This document shows, piece by piece, positions 44,586 through 53,587 of a stretch of 64,000 bases of DNA (positions within the stretch are counted from its first letter, which is position 1; each line of letters starts with the position of its first letter). The notes under the pieces were generated by a model that had not been told where the DNA came from, did not search any database, and saw only the letters and a program-made list of their open reading frames with translations. The translations under genes were made by a program, and so were the position numbers. Source of the stretch: Salipaludibacillus keqinensis (GTDB lineage Bacteria > Bacillota > Bacilli > Bacillales > Salisediminibacteriaceae); contig NZ_PDOD01000003.1 of the NCBI RefSeq assembly GCF_003226325.1, positions 124,001-188,000 of the forward strand, in the 5' to 3' direction.

Positions 44586-45863
44586 ATGAAGTTATGTACA
44601 GTAGGTTTAGGATACATTGGATTACCAACGTCAATTATGTTTGCCAAGCATGGTGTGGAGGTCCTGGGGGTTGATATTAACTCTGACGTTATTAAATCTT
44701 TAAATAAAGGACTTATCCATATTGAAGAGCCTGGATTACAAGAGGCGTTAACAGAAGTAGTAGGGACAGGTAAATTCAAAGCCGCATCACAGCCGGAAGT
44801 CTCGGATGTGTTTATTGTATCTGTTCCTACACCAAATAAAGATGATGCCCATAAATCGTGTGACCTTACATACGTATTAAGTGCGACTAGCACCATTATT
44901 CCTTATCTGGAAAAGGGAAATACTATCATTGTAGAGTCTACTATTGCGCCTAGAAGTATGGATGACTATGTGAAACCTTTAATTGAGGATGCCGGTTATA
45001 CGATTGGAGAAGATGTATTCTTAGTTCATTGTCCTGAGCGTGTTCTTCCTGGGCAAATTATGCATGAACTTATTTATAACAATCGTATTGTTGGTGGTGT
45101 TACTAATAACTGTACCGAAGCTGGCGCTAAAGTTTACGAAACGTTCGTTCAAGGAGAAATTGTGAAGACGGATGCCAAAACGGCAGAAATGTCCAAGCTT
45201 ATGGAAAACACATTTAGAGATGTAAATATTGCGTTAGCAAATGAGTTAACGAAGGTATGTACTGAATTAGATATTAATTCATTAGACGTTATTCAAATGG
45301 CTAATAAGCACCCACGTGTGAACCTTCATACGCCAGGACCAGGAGTCGGAGGACATTGTCTTGCGGTCGATCCTTATTTTATCGTAGCAAAAGCCCCGGA
45401 GACTGCACAAATGATTAACATGGCTAGAACAATAAATACATCTATGCCTGACTTTGTAGTGGAAAACGTGGACAAGCTGCTAAAGGGTGTTAACGGGAAA
45501 AAAGTCACTGTATTTGGTTTAGCCTATAAAGGCGATGTAGATGATGTTCGTGAAAGTCCGGCAATGGAAATTTACCAGTCTTTAAAAAATAATGACGAAT
45601 ATGAGATAAACGCATATGATCCCCATGTAAAAGAGGATTTCGCTTTGAGTAATATTGAAGAAGCCACAGCAAATTCAGATTTAATTTTAGTGTTAACAGA
45701 CCACAGCGAATTTAAAAAATTAGATTTTAATAGCTTAAATAAAATGAAAAATAAAATCATATTTGATACGAAAAATGTAGTTCAAAACCGCTCTGAAGAG
45801 TTTAATTATATTAATTTTGGTAATTTGCATGACAGTTTAAGGAAAGAAGCTAGTTTGGTATGA
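44586..45863 (+). CDS. wecC: UDP-N-acetyl-D-mannosamine dehydrogenase (WecC type)
   Basis: 425 residues. NAD loop CTVGLGYIGLPTSIMFAKHG, catalytic Cys in GPGVGGHCLAVDPYFIV, and FGLAYKGDVDDVRESPA. The GGHCLAVDPYFI form is that of WecC, which oxidises UDP-ManNAc to UDP-ManNAcA. The substrate would come from the 2-epimerase at 48607. The ribosome site AAAAGGAGAGAATTAAT precedes the ATG. The end overlaps the exporter permease by four bases, tying ManNAc-uronate supply to export. Confidence 0.9.
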   Translation: MKLCTVGLGYIGLPTSIMFAKHGVEVLGVDINSDVIKSLNKGLIHIEEPGLQEALTEVVGTGKFKAASQPEVSDVFIVSVPTPNKDDAHKSCDLTYVLSATSTIIPYLEKGNTIIVESTIAPRSMDDYVKPLIEDAGYTIGEDVFLVHCPERVLPGQIMHELIYNNRIVGGVTNNCTEAGAKVYETFVQGEIVKTDAKTAEMSKLMENTFRDVNIALANELTKVCTELDINSLDVIQMANKHPRVNLHTPGPGVGGHCLAVDPYFIVAKAPETAQMINMARTINTSMPDFVVENVDKLLKGVNGKKVTVFGLAYKGDVDDVRESPAMEIYQSLKNNDEYEINAYDPHVKEDFALSNIEEATANSDLILVLTDHSEFKKLDFNSLNKMKNKIIFDTKNVVQNRSEEFNYINFGNLHDSLRKEASLV

Positions 45864-46663
45864 CCCACGTGTTTCACCTTTTAAAAGAGCAGTATGCTAA
45901 TTTAGGGCTCATTTTTCGAATGTCTGCTTACGATGTAAAGAGTCAATATCAAATGCATTATCTAGGAGCCCTATGGCAATTCTTGACTCCTGCTGTCCAA
46001 ATATTTGTGTACTGGTTTGTATTTGGAATAGGCATTCGAGGTGGAGCACCAGTCGGTGAGATCCCTTTCTTTGTTTGGCTCCTTTGTGGGTTGATCCCAT
46101 GGTTTTTTATTGGACCTTCATTAGTACAAGGGTCTAATAGTATTTATACAAAAATAAACTTAGTGTCTAAAATGAAGTTTCCTGTTAGTATTTTGCCTAC
46201 TATAACGATTATAAGTAAATCAACTAACTTTTATATTATGTTAGTGATTTTAACAGGAATAATCTATTTAAGTGGGATAAATCCTGGTATCTATTTGTTG
46301 CAGTTACCGTATTATTTGTTGTGTTTATATGCATTTCTCTTTGCCTTTACGATTTTGGCATCAACAATTTCAATTATTATCCGAGATTTCCAGTTATTTT
46401 TGCAATCAATGATGAGACTGTTGTTCTTTTTAACGCCTATACTATGGGAGCCAAGTCGTATGCCTGAAATATATCATCAAATATTAAAACTAAACCCCTT
46501 TTATTATCTGATTTTTGGGTTTAGAGATACATTTTTAGGACAAGGGTGGTTTTATGAAGATTTAACATATATGCTTTATTTTTGGTTGCTTACCCTATTA
46601 ATCTTATTAGTTGGAGCTATTATGCATTTTAAGTTCAGAAAGAAATTTATAGATTTTCTTTAG
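45860..46663 (+). CDS. tagG: Polysaccharide/teichoic acid ABC exporter permease (TagG/Wzm type)
   Basis: 267 residues with six membrane spans of the ABC-2 type. YDVKSQYQMHYLGALWQFLTP near the start is the typical cytoplasmic gate helix, and FFLTPILWEPSRMPE followed by LKLNPFYYLIFGFRD is the strongly conserved TagG/Wzm region before the last spans. It moves a completed undecaprenyl-linked chain out of the cell together with the ATPase encoded next. The start overlaps the wecC stop (ATGA). Confidence 0.93.
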   Translation: MTHVFHLLKEQYANLGLIFRMSAYDVKSQYQMHYLGALWQFLTPAVQIFVYWFVFGIGIRGGAPVGEIPFFVWLLCGLIPWFFIGPSLVQGSNSIYTKINLVSKMKFPVSILPTITIISKSTNFYIMLVILTGIIYLSGINPGIYLLQLPYYLLCLYAFLFAFTILASTISIIIRDFQLFLQSMMRLLFFLTPILWEPSRMPEIYHQILKLNPFYYLIFGFRDTFLGQGWFYEDLTYMLYFWLLTLLILLVGAIMHFKFRKKFIDFL

Positions 46664-46678
46664 TTAGGGGATTTAAGT

Positions 46679-48304
46679 ATGAGTACAAAAATATCTTTTT
46701 CAAATGTCACAAAAGTCTATAATTTATATAAGAAAAAGTCAGATAAACTTATGGGCATATTCTTCCCTAGCTATAGAGAAAAACATTTTAATGCCATATA
46801 CGATCTAACTTTCGATGTTAGTGAGGGAGAAACTGTTGGTGTAGTAGGTATTAATGGGTCTGGGAAATCCACATTGTCTAACTTGCTGGCCCAGGTTGTC
46901 CCGCCAACTTCCGGAGAGATTATGATCGATGGGGAACCCTCACTTATTGCCATCTCAGCAGGTTTAAATGCTCACTTGTCAGGGATTGAAAATATCAAGC
47001 TTAAGTGCCTAATGCTTGGGATGGATAATAGTGAAGTAGAAGATGTTATTCCAAATATCATTGAGTTTGCTGACATCGGTGATTTTATGGACCAGCCAGT
47101 AAAAAATTATTCAAGTGGGATGAAGTCCAGACTTGGGTTTGCAATTTCTGTCCATACTAACCCAGACATTTTAATTGTTGATGAAGCTTTATCAGTAGGT
47201 GACCAAACCTTTTATGAACGGTGTATTAAAAAGATTGACGAATTCAAGAAAGAGGGCAAAACAATTTTCTTTATTAGTCACTCTATCAATCAAATTCAGT
47301 CAATTTCAGATCGTGTCATGTGGTTACATTTTGGGGAATTAAAAGATTTTGGTCCAGCTGATGAAGTGATCAAAAATTATCAGAATTTTATTGATTGGTT
47401 TAATGAATTGGATAATGATCAACAAAAAAATTATAAAGCGAAGCAACTTAAGTCTCAATCAAACCGAACACCTAGTCTCAAGAAGGAAAAAAACAAGACT
47501 GGGAAGGGAGATATCTTAGCAAGCCTCCAAGCTATTATGATTCTATTATTTACGGTTATGGCTGCAGCGTTATTGTTATTAGATCATCCAGTATCGGCAT
47601 TATGGAACTATGAGGAAGAAGATGAAGATGAAGAAATAGTAAATATAAATGAAGACGATTTAGAAAATGAAGCAGAAGAAACACAAGATGAAGAATTTGA
47701 ACCGATAGAAATAGACCAAGAAGGATATATCAATGCTGAAGAGATTATTGTCTATGAAGATGAAAATCAAGATCGCGAAATAGATAATTTGACTTTTGGA
47801 GACATTGTTTATGTGGAAGAACAGTTTGATGATGACTACAGTATAAGATTTAATGATATCCAAGGGTTTATTGCTAGTACCGAGGTTTCTTTGGAAAGTG
47901 AAATAAATGACTCTATTATTTCAGTTCAAGAACTTGAAGTAATATTTCCTGATATCTTTTTAAGCTCTTGGGAATACCATCTTGCTCATATGAGCTTGGA
48001 GGAAGATGATATCCGTGAGAATTACCGAGGCCTCACAGATCAAGGACAAACTGACGAGGGATCTTATTTAGAGTATTCTAATGATCATGTCCGGTTTTTG
48101 TTCGAAGATGATGATTTAACTACACTAACGGTTACGGACGTAAATGTTCAAGAACCTCAATTTGAGGCCTTTCGAGAAGAACAGGCGATATTTACTGATG
48201 GAGAAAATTTGTATTACTTTGAAACTGAACAGTACGGTATAACAATAAACATAGATGAAAGAGAAATGGAAATTAGTAATTCTAAGCTACCTGAATTATC
48301 CTGA
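46679..48304 (+). CDS. tagH: Polysaccharide/teichoic acid ABC exporter ATPase with extracellular C-terminal extension (TagH type)
   Basis: 541 residues. The ATPase (about 1-245) shows VGINGSGKSTLSNLL, the signature YSSGMKSRLGFAIS and Walker B ILIVDEALSVGD. A membrane span lies near 276-298 (LQAIMILLFTVMAAALLLL), then a very acidic linker (EEEDEDEEIVNINEDDLENE) and a likely SH3-like domain (about 350-395, VYEDENQDREIDNLTFGDI). B. subtilis TagH has the same order and a similar length. Wzt proteins of the O-antigen type carry a cytoplasmic sugar-binding domain instead, which is absent here, so the exporter is of the wall-teichoic-acid type. Confidence 0.93.
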   Translation: MSTKISFSNVTKVYNLYKKKSDKLMGIFFPSYREKHFNAIYDLTFDVSEGETVGVVGINGSGKSTLSNLLAQVVPPTSGEIMIDGEPSLIAISAGLNAHLSGIENIKLKCLMLGMDNSEVEDVIPNIIEFADIGDFMDQPVKNYSSGMKSRLGFAISVHTNPDILIVDEALSVGDQTFYERCIKKIDEFKKEGKTIFFISHSINQIQSISDRVMWLHFGELKDFGPADEVIKNYQNFIDWFNELDNDQQKNYKAKQLKSQSNRTPSLKKEKNKTGKGDILASLQAIMILLFTVMAAALLLLDHPVSALWNYEEEDEDEEIVNINEDDLENEAEETQDEEFEPIEIDQEGYINAEEIIVYEDENQDREIDNLTFGDIVYVEEQFDDDYSIRFNDIQGFIASTEVSLESEINDSIISVQELEVIFPDIFLSSWEYHLAHMSLEEDDIRENYRGLTDQGQTDEGSYLEYSNDHVRFLFEDDDLTTLTVTDVNVQEPQFEAFREEQAIFTDGENLYYFETEQYGITINIDEREMEISNSKLPELS

Positions 48305-48444
48305 TTTATTTATGATATAAGAGATTTTATATATAGACACTCAATACGTGGTAATAACTGCGCTATGATAAGATCCCCAACCAACTTTCAGGGTACTATT
48401 TTAGGAAGTGCGGATGATCTTGTCTCTAATCATTTAATAGATTC

Positions 48445-48497
48445 AGGAGTCCTCCTCTAAGTTCTTTGATTTTTCTATAGGGGAGAGGCTCCTATTT
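48445..48497 (+). terminator. Hairpin with T-run between tagH and mnaA
   Basis: AGGAGTCCTC (48445-48454) pairs with GAGGCTCCT (48484-48492), extended by CTCTA/TAGGGGAG, followed by ATTTTTG. It probably ends or attenuates the second polysaccharide operon before the epimerase gene. Confidence 0.65.
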
Positions 48498-48606
48498 TTG
48501 TAACTCAATTGAGATGATTTAAACGTTATTAATAATAGAAACATTGGATGGAAGATTAGAGTAATTTGTATTAAAGCAAATTTTAATAAGTGAGGATGTT
48601 GGTATA

Positions 48607-49746
48607 ATGAGTAAAATAAAAGTAATGACGATTTTTGGAACGCGTCCTGAGGCTATAAAGATGTGTCCACTGGTTAATGAGCTTCAGCAAAACGAAAACA
48701 TCGAATCAATTGTAACTGTTACTGGTCAGCACCGCGAAATGCTTGATCAAGTTCTTGAGATTTTCGATATTGTGCCAGACTATGATCTTAATATTATGAA
48801 GGCCAAACAAACATTAACAGAAGTGACAGCAAGAGCCTTACAAGGGTTGGAAGAAGTTATAAAAAAAGTAAAGCCTGATATTGTACTAGTCCATGGCGAT
48901 ACAACTACAACTTTTGTTGGTAGCTTAGCAGCTTTTTATAACCAAGTTGCAGTTGGTCATGTTGAGGCTGGGTTAAGAACGTGGGACAAGCACTCTCCCT
49001 TCCCAGAAGAAATGAACCGTCAATTAACAGGTGTTATGGCTGACTTGCACTTTGCTCCTACAAGGAAAGCGAAGCAGAACTTAACCGCAGAGAATAAACA
49101 AGAAGATTCTATTTTTATTACTGGAAACACGGCCATTGATGCATTAAAATCAACTGTTATATCAGACTATTCTCATCCTGTTTTAGATACTTTAGGTGAT
49201 GACAAAATGATTTTGTTAACTGCTCATCGACGAGAAAATTTAGGTGAACCTATGGAGAATATCTTTAAAGCTGTTAAAAGAATCATTGAAGAAAATCAAG
49301 GAATGCAAGTAGTTTATCCAGTTCATTTAAATCCAGTTGTGAAAGAGATCGCGGATCGTATTTTAGGCGACGATCAACGCGTTCATCTAATTGAACCTTT
49401 AGGTGTAAGGGACTTTCACAATTTCTCATCAAAAGCGCATATCATTCTAACTGATTCAGGTGGAATTCAAGAAGAAGCCCCATCTCTAGGTAAACCAGTT
49501 CTCGTCTTAAGAGATACTACAGAACGTCCAGAAGGTGTCGATGCAGGGACATTAAAACTAGTTGGCACAAATGAAGAAGAGGTCTACAAGGCTACTGATG
49601 AGCTACTAAATGATAAAGAGACATATAAAAAAATGTCACAGGCTTCCAATCCTTATGGTGATGGTAATGCATCAAAAAGAATTGTAGATGCTATTTTGTA
49701 TCATTTTAACTTACTAGAAGAAAGACCTAATGACTTTAATGTGTAG
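48607..49746 (+). CDS. mnaA: UDP-N-acetylglucosamine 2-epimerase (non-hydrolysing)
   Basis: 379 residues. It interconverts UDP-GlcNAc and UDP-ManNAc. Motifs: FGTRPEAIKMCPLV at the start, VHGDTTTTF, HVEAGLRT, LTAHRRENLGEP, and the allosteric/active site TDSGGIQEEAPSLGKPVLVL followed by RDTTERPEG. UDP-ManNAc feeds the WecC-type dehydrogenase upstream and, in Bacillus, the first steps of wall teichoic acid synthesis. It has its own 5' region of about 100 bases after a terminator and is followed by another terminator, so it may be transcribed alone. Confidence 0.95.
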   Translation: MSKIKVMTIFGTRPEAIKMCPLVNELQQNENIESIVTVTGQHREMLDQVLEIFDIVPDYDLNIMKAKQTLTEVTARALQGLEEVIKKVKPDIVLVHGDTTTTFVGSLAAFYNQVAVGHVEAGLRTWDKHSPFPEEMNRQLTGVMADLHFAPTRKAKQNLTAENKQEDSIFITGNTAIDALKSTVISDYSHPVLDTLGDDKMILLTAHRRENLGEPMENIFKAVKRIIEENQGMQVVYPVHLNPVVKEIADRILGDDQRVHLIEPLGVRDFHNFSSKAHIILTDSGGIQEEAPSLGKPVLVLRDTTERPEGVDAGTLKLVGTNEEEVYKATDELLNDKETYKKMSQASNPYGDGNASKRIVDAILYHFNLLEERPNDFNV

Positions 49747-49766
49747 TAAGTAATATAAATTATCCG

Positions 49767-49803
49767 AGCAGGTGTCTTATTGAATAAGATGCCTGCTTTG
49801 CTT
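49767..49803 (+). terminator. Terminator of mnaA
   Basis: GCAGGTGTCTTATT (49769-49782) pairs with AATAAGATGCCTGC (49783-49796, with the tip open as the loop), followed by TTTGCTTT. Confidence 0.8.
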
Positions 49804-49812
49804 TAGTGGGAA

Positions 49813-49834
49813 CCGCAGGGACGGTTCTTCTGGT
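49813..49834 (+). repeat. REP-like element, copy 5
   Basis: CCGCAGGGACGGTTCTTCTGGT in the gap between the convergent mnaA and lyase genes. A further hairpin AGCCACTA/TAGTGGCT (49917-49942) lies near the end of the minus-strand gene and may serve as its terminator. Confidence 0.75.
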
Positions 49835-50095
49835 CGAGAGGGTTTTAAAGATTATATTGGGTCGGAGGGGAAGGGGACACTACAACATAAAATGGTCCAC
49901 ATATGTGATAAAGAGAAGCCACTACCTTTTATAGATAGTGGCTCATCGAATCCCTAACATTACTCTCCGGTAACCTTGTTTTTATGCACAGGTGTTTTGT
50001 TTAAAACCAATAAACATTATAGGTTAACTTATGTTTGAAAATCTTATGTCTATATATGTTAGAGATTGTAACTGCGAGGATAAGCTGTTCCGTTA

Positions 50096-51775
50096 CTATA
50101 CAGTTTCGTCCATTAATGGACAACTTGAAAAATGAATAAATGTTTTTAGAAGGTAACTTTCCTTATCGTTAGCGACATATTTAAGCGTAAATGTGGGAAC
50201 CTTCTTATTAAACTTTTCTGAATACCAACCTTGAATATAAGGTTCTTCTTGACCTTTTATAACTTCCCAAGTTCCTATTGTATTTAATTGGGTAACATAG
50301 CACGTAACCCCATCCTGATTTTCTAATTCGATTACGTTTTTTGATATACTCTTAATACTGATTGAAGGGTGAATATGAAACAGCTGCTCAACCTTGCCTC
50401 TCTCATTTAACCTAATAATATCATTGATAATATAGTCACTTTCAGCAACCTTCTGAAATGACCTTTCATGCGTTCCAGAGTCGAGGTAACGACCTGCTTT
50501 AACATAATCATTGTGGTTGTTAAAAACCAATTCTGTTTTTTTATCATTCGGTTTTCCTGATTTACCGTTAATAATTACTGTGTTATGTGCAAAGGAGCTA
50601 GTAAAATATTCCCTATGCTCGTCCTTATTATAAGTATAGTATCCTGAATCGATAAACCAATCCGTTTCATGAGAATAGTGGGTAAAACTAAGGAAGTCAG
50701 AGTGGCCATGCGAACCTATAAAATTATTACACCTAAATACAGTTAGACTCTGGTCATCTCTAAATATCGCATATCCAGATTCCTCGCAAACTTCAAAGTC
50801 GGTGAGAATAAAAGATGTCTCTTTTGGTTCAAACCTTAATTGATTTTTCATATCTATTTTTTGGGTATCACCTATGGTTTGGAAAGTGAAATCTGGTTTC
50901 ATTAACATACGGTTTGCTCGAAGAATTTTAGGTATTAAATCTACAATCGTTCCTACAGAGATATTATAATGGTCCAAGTAGTCGTTAATTAAGATAAGTC
51001 TTTTTAGCACATACCAATGGTATCCAGGACTTTGCTCAAAGTGATACCCTTTTTCACTGAAGTTTAAATTTAGATATTCAGTTAGTAGTTTAACAGATAA
51101 GGAAAAGAATTCATCTGCTCGTTTGAAAACATTTTTATAATGATGCGATGCGCTTAAAATTGCACCAATCATTTCTAAAGAGTGATTTGATTTCATATGG
51201 AAATTGTCTTGGTCATTATGATAAAGCATGTGTTGATAAATTGATAATAAGAGTTTTCTATCAAAACTCTCATCAAAATTTTCTATTTTAGTATATACAC
51301 TTCTGTAATAAACAAAAAACCTTAATCGGTAGGAAGTAGGATGATCTCTCCACGCCATCTCAGAAGTTTCTTTTCTTGGATTATTCCCTTCTATCCAAGA
51401 TTCAATAACACTATTGATAAATGTTAGATACTTCTCGTTTTTAGTATACCGGTAAGCATTTAAAGGTATTTCTAACCATCTTAAAGAATGAAGGATAAAG
51501 AGCCAGTTTTGGCTTCCAGTTAAGTTATTCTCCCAATCCGGAGGCAAGATAGTCTCTACTTCTGGATGGCTATTAGATAACTTCAATTTCCCGGATAACA
51601 TGAGGTCGGACTGTTGTACATGTTCTTCGTCAATTTCGTTGGTAGTAGGGAAATAATAAATCATTCCCTCTGAGATATTTGAAACATCCCCTTTAAAAAC
51701 ATCTTCTTGATTGTGAGGTTCTTTGATATCAAATTCAATCCAATCCTTTTCCTTTGTTTCCGTGGATCCCGACAT
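50096..51775 (-). CDS. Heparinase II/III family polysaccharide lyase, without signal peptide
   Basis: 559 residues. The N-terminal alpha-toroid domain contains WLFILHSLRWLE and the family block NFHMKSNHSLEMIGAIL. The C-terminal beta-sandwich has NFIGSHGHSDFLSFTHY with the catalytic-region His, and FIDSGYYTYNKDEHREYF, SFAHNTVIING. These enzymes split uronic-acid polysaccharides by beta-elimination, or belong to heparinase-like proteins found in capsule loci. There is no signal peptide or membrane span, so a cytoplasmic role (recycling or editing) is suggested. I chose ATG 51775 after GAAAGGGTGAAAGAA. It lies next to the loci that make uronate-rich polymers. Confidence 0.88.
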   Translation of the reverse strand: MSGSTETKEKDWIEFDIKEPHNQEDVFKGDVSNISEGMIYYFPTTNEIDEEHVQQSDLMLSGKLKLSNSHPEVETILPPDWENNLTGSQNWLFILHSLRWLEIPLNAYRYTKNEKYLTFINSVIESWIEGNNPRKETSEMAWRDHPTSYRLRFFVYYRSVYTKIENFDESFDRKLLLSIYQHMLYHNDQDNFHMKSNHSLEMIGAILSASHHYKNVFKRADEFFSLSVKLLTEYLNLNFSEKGYHFEQSPGYHWYVLKRLILINDYLDHYNISVGTIVDLIPKILRANRMLMKPDFTFQTIGDTQKIDMKNQLRFEPKETSFILTDFEVCEESGYAIFRDDQSLTVFRCNNFIGSHGHSDFLSFTHYSHETDWFIDSGYYTYNKDEHREYFTSSFAHNTVIINGKSGKPNDKKTELVFNNHNDYVKAGRYLDSGTHERSFQKVAESDYIINDIIRLNERGKVEQLFHIHPSISIKSISKNVIELENQDGVTCYVTQLNTIGTWEVIKGQEEPYIQGWYSEKFNKKVPTFTLKYVANDKESYLLKTFIHFSSCPLMDETV

Positions 51776-51939
51776 TTCTTTCACCCTTTCTGATAAACAA
51801 TCTTATCACATAAGAAACAACAGAAAAATAGTAAAAATAGATAGAAATTTACACCTCAGCTTTCCAAAGTAACGAAGTTTCCGTATTAATACATTAGAAT
51901 TATCCTCTAATATCTCTAAATCGGAAAGTGATATGGTGA

Positions 51940-51961
51940 CCGGAGGGACGGTTGTCTTGGT
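51940..51961 (+). repeat. REP-like element, copy 6 (diverged)
   Basis: CCGGAGGGACGGTTGTCTTGGT, an inexact copy. It is followed at 52035-52064 by a CTAGGCCCC/GGGGCCTAG stem whose loop CTTTTCAGG matches the hairpin at 33767-33800. Confidence 0.65.
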
Positions 51962-52097
51962 CAATAGGGAAGGCAGGCAGTGAGTGGTGTGATTGTCATA
52001 AGACAGGTGATTGAATATTACTGTGTTAAAGATCCTAGGCCCCACCTTTTCAGGGGGGGCCTAGAGAAGAGAGTGTAAGGGTGCTTTAAAGTTTTAC

Positions 52098-52220
52098 CTA
52101 CTTATTTAGATATCTAAAGATTTTCTCGGAAAGAACATCTCTGTCCCAGAGGGGAATGCCAGCTTTTTCAGCTTGTTTTATAGCTGACTTCGTAAAGTAG
52201 TTGTTCGTTAGAACGATGCC
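52098..52220 (-). pseudogene. C-terminal remnant of an Mrr-like restriction endonuclease
   Basis: Forty codons read GIVLTNNYFTKSAIKQAEKA then GIPLWDRDVLSEKIF and RYLNK-stop. The pattern 'V.TN.YFT..A...A....I.LWDRD.L...I' is the end of the Mrr_cat/DUF2034 nuclease fold. No start codon or catalytic core (D-x(n)-QxK) is present upstream, so this is a truncated remnant. Confidence 0.75.
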
Positions 52221-52418
52221 CTAATATAGATGATTAGAGGCCATGTGTAAACGCTAAACTAGACCCAATATCTAAGTAAACCAATATACATCAAAAAACC
52301 TTACAAAAAATTCTTTGAAATGGAAATTAATTAAAATTTTATTAGTAGATTTATGTCATAATAAAGAGGTATTGAATTTTCTGATTTATTTCAACTCCAA
52401 GTATGAGGAGGTTAATGA

Positions 52419-52685
52419 ATGCGTAATTTTTTTCATGCTGCCCAAAGTAAGTTTGAAAGTATTAAAGTATCGTCCTTCTCAATAAATCTGAGCAGTGATA
52501 AACTGACAAACCTTGCAAGGGAGCACCTTCCTCCAAATGATATGAAATTTTTTCAAGAAAAATCTCCGTACATTATATACAATTACCAACGATTTGTAGT
52601 GAATATAAATCAAGTTCCTTACGTTCAGAAATCTCCCTTAGGTAAGGTGAAGAATTACTTGATAGATAGATACTGGGCTGCATAG
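52419..52685 (+). CDS. Hypothetical protein, 88 residues
   Basis: The ribosome site GAGGAGG is 8-10 bases before ATG 52419, so the gene is likely real. The sequence (NFFHAAQSKFESIKVSSFSI; PPNDMKFFQEKSPYIIYNYQRF) is soluble, with mixed helix and strand. I do not recognise it. It is the first of two small genes 80 bases apart, downstream of a nuclease remnant and a REP element, a setting common for accessory or defence-type genes. Confidence 0.6.
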   Translation: MRNFFHAAQSKFESIKVSSFSINLSSDKLTNLAREHLPPNDMKFFQEKSPYIIYNYQRFVVNINQVPYVQKSPLGKVKNYLIDRYWAA

Positions 52686-52764
52686 AATTGATAGGTTTAA
52701 AATCAATCAAGTCAACTTTTAAAACAAGAATTAAATTAAAATAAATTCTCTAAGGAGGATTCAT

Positions 52765-53358
52765 ATGCCAATTCAACCAATTGTTCGAACAGTAGTAGAA
52801 TATGCTAAGAACAACCCAAAACAGGTAAGGGAGATGGGAGGCACTATAGTTACTGTTTTTTCATTGATGGCCTCTGGTGTTGCTAAATCTTTAGAAATAC
52901 AAAAGAATCGAAAAAAAGAGAAATTGGAAGAAGGAGGGTATTCATACAGGAAAGAGAGATTACTAAGATATAAATCAGAGATTCAAAAGAGGCTTCCGGA
53001 TATGAAAAAGAAAGAATTGTTTTTTCATTTGTTGGAAGTTGAGGATATTATTCAATCGATCAAAGACGATATTGATAATGCATTCAAGGTAAATCCAGCG
53101 CTAGTTCTGAAAAAAGAATTGAATAAATGGAATAATATCCATCAAGGAATTTCAAGTACAATGGATAACCTAGATTATGAAGAATTATTAATGTACTACA
53201 ACGATGCTAATTATAAGAGTGACTATTTTGAAGGATTTAAATTAATTATTGAAACTCTAAATAAACACAAATCAGATGGTGATAAGGAGAAGTTACATTT
53301 TTATGTAAAGGAGATTACTAATAAAAGTATGGCAAAGATTCAAAGAGACTTTTTGTAG
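52765..53358 (+). CDS. Hypothetical protein with one membrane span, 197 residues
   Basis: The ribosome site TAAGGAGGATTCAT precedes ATG 52765. A likely membrane span lies at residues 25-42 (GGTIVTVFSLMASGVAKS). A charged helical domain follows (EIQKNRKKEKLEEG; KRLPDMKKKELFFHLLEVED), ending with NKSMAKIQRDFL. I do not recognise the family. It probably forms a unit with the 88-residue gene before it. The function is unknown. Confidence 0.62.
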   Translation: MPIQPIVRTVVEYAKNNPKQVREMGGTIVTVFSLMASGVAKSLEIQKNRKKEKLEEGGYSYRKERLLRYKSEIQKRLPDMKKKELFFHLLEVEDIIQSIKDDIDNAFKVNPALVLKKELNKWNNIHQGISSTMDNLDYEELLMYYNDANYKSDYFEGFKLIIETLNKHKSDGDKEKLHFYVKEITNKSMAKIQRDFL

Positions 53359-53525
53359 TGGAGTTATATCCGTGCCTAAGAATACTAATTTGGCGAGCCA
53401 CAGAGAACTAACGAGATGAGTCTACGAAGATTCGCCAATAGATAGTTAAAGTCATTCGATTTTTCCAAACAACACAAATAAAAACACCTAAAAGTCGAGG
53501 CTAATCAACTTCCAGGTGGCTATTT

Positions 53526-53578
53526 CCAGAGGGGCGGTTCTTGTGGTAACATACTGACCGCAAGAACCGTCCCTCTGG
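53526..53578. repeat. REP-like elements, copies 7a/7b as an inverted pair (probable terminator)
   Basis: CCAGAGGGGCGGTTCTTGTGGT (53526-53547) faces its inverted copy (53557-53578) across a 9-base loop, making a 22-bp stem with two mismatches. On the minus strand it comes right after the rbs operon stop at 53588; the plus side has TTTT. It is placed to act as transcription terminator or 3'-end stabiliser of the ribose operon. Confidence 0.85.
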
Positions 53579-53587
53579 TTTTAGAAA

